Source: Sphingomonas swuensis
GTDB lineage: Bacteria > Pseudomonadota > Alphaproteobacteria > Sphingomonadales > Sphingomonadaceae
Length of the DNA stretch: 64,000 nucleotides
Assembly: GCF_039538045.1 (NCBI RefSeq)
Contig: NZ_BAABBQ010000001.1
Span: 2,723,872-2,787,871, forward strand
Reading direction: 5' to 3'
Shown here: piece after piece, positions 63,559-64,000 of the stretch
Position numbering within the stretch: position 1 is the first letter of the stretch
Layout: each line of letters starts with the position of its first letter
Notes under the pieces: model-generated
Told to the model about the DNA's origin: nothing
The model's database searches: none
The model's input: only the letters and a program-made list of their open reading frames with translations
Translations under genes and position numbers: made by a program

Positions 63559-64000
63559 GAACCAGCCTTTCCGTGCCTAGTCGGTTGAACGAGGCACGAT
63601 TCATCTGAGCCCGGAATTTCATGCGACGAGGGCCGCGGCGATTATGCATTCCCCGTGGGCCTAGGTGATGAACCGGGCAGCGGCCGCGGCAGATGTTGAG
63701 TTGCTGAGAATGGGCGGCGGCCCAGGCCGCCTGACCGTAACGAATGAACTGCGGCGATTGGGCCGGGGCGGCCGCAGCAGGGCTGATCATGATGAATGAA
63801 CTGCGGCCGAGGTCAGAGCGCGAGTACCCGCACTTTCAGACGAAGGGAGCCGTCCGCATGCGTGGCCGCGGTTCTGGCTGTCAGGAAGGGCCTGGTGGCG
63901 TGGCGGCCCTGGCGCGCTTGTGAGGCAGATGGGGAAAGGAAGGAAGGAAGATGAAGTGAAAGGGGATTGGAAGGGGGAGGTAAAGGGGGGGGGTAAGGGG
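63559..64000. other. terminal 442 bases without a supported gene; purine-rich end
   Basis: No frame here is convincing. GAATGAACTGCGGC occurs twice, near 63743-63756 and 63794-63807. From about 63926 the plus strand is almost entirely purine, with runs of G, ending in AAAGGGGGGGGGTAAGGGG. This could form G-quadruplex structure or be low-quality sequence at a contig end. Confidence 0.5.

Larger units (their letters stand above)
42427..64000. mobile_element. left part of a tRNA-Pro-integrated genomic island (right end outside window)
   Basis: The left boundary is the tRNA-Pro 3' remnant at 42427-42474. To its left are ordinary household genes; to its right, over more than 20 kb, are a ubiquitin-like conjugation operon, a helicase fusion, a restriction-modification enzyme, AbiE, ArdC, nucleases and other accessory genes, with mosaic base composition. 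With the tRNA on the minus strand, the intact copy and probably the integrase should lie to the right beyond 64000. I find no integrase, transposase or conjugation gene in the visible part; ArdC suggests a conjugative past. Confidence 0.7.

Noticed and set aside
63479-63790. 103-codon minus-strand frame at the right end
   Set aside because: It overlaps the start of the PD-(D/E)XK gene, has a His/Arg-rich composition with no motif, and lacks a convincing ribosome-binding site.
42765-64000. CRISPR array linked to the Cas4-like genes
   Set aside because: No spaced direct repeats were seen, and no cas1, cas2 or effector genes are present; the Cas4-like domains occur in other contexts.

Overview
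The window reads as a high-GC alphaproteobacterium, most likely a member of the Sphingomonadaceae. Evidence for this is the strong GC bias, the dense operons with 1-4 base stop/start overlaps, the egtB/egtD pair, the LOV-domain hybrid kinase, several small LuxR-type regulators with a C-terminal membrane helix, and class Ia nrdA/nrdB genes split by small membrane-protein genes. No species can be named from sequence alone.

Bases 1 to about 42400 are chromosomal backbone. In order they hold: a small lipoprotein; queG; an ABC-2 type exporter pair; a GGDEF protein; purE-purK; a two-domain M16 peptidase; lepA; a LuxR-type/membrane regulator cluster; flavodoxin-egtB-egtD (ergothioneine); gpmA, an M14 carboxypeptidase and hutH; an HD-GYP protein; a LuxR-like gene split by an in-frame amber codon; a 23S pseudouridine synthase; several small proteins; a frameshifted SEC-C gene and a base-composition outlier encoding an HNH nuclease; the nrdB...nrdA locus, with a pair of NrdR boxes and a DnaA box upstream of nrdA; a lipase-like lipoprotein, a TonB-like protein and terC; a LOV histidine kinase; an aldehyde dehydrogenase; and uvrB with an amidase-like gene.

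At 42427-42474 there is a 3' fragment of a tRNA-Pro(CGG) gene, including its encoded CCA and with no 5' half. This is the signature of an attachment site. From there to the end of the window nearly every gene is an accessory, defence or anti-restriction gene, so I read 42427-64000 as the left part of a genomic island or integrative element. Its integrase and the intact tRNA would lie beyond the right edge.

The most interesting content is a tightly packed seven-gene run at 42765-51242. It encodes a sigma-70-like protein, a putative HTH protein, a fusion of an ImmA/IrrE-type metallopeptidase with a UvrD helicase and a Cas4-like Fe-S domain, a ubiquitin-like beta-grasp protein ending in GGGR, a JAB/JAMM protease, an E1-like adenylating enzyme, and RmuC. 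No E2-like gene is visible. I infer a ubiquitin-like conjugation system linked to a DNA helicase-nuclease module, probably antiphage. It is followed by a single-chain restriction-modification enzyme, an AbiE toxin-antitoxin pair, a PP2C phosphatase next to a Cas4/DUF2779-like nuclease, a divergent pair that looks like an island-borne sliding clamp and DnaX-like clamp loader, an ArdC anti-restriction protein and a PD-(D/E)XK endonuclease-like protein.
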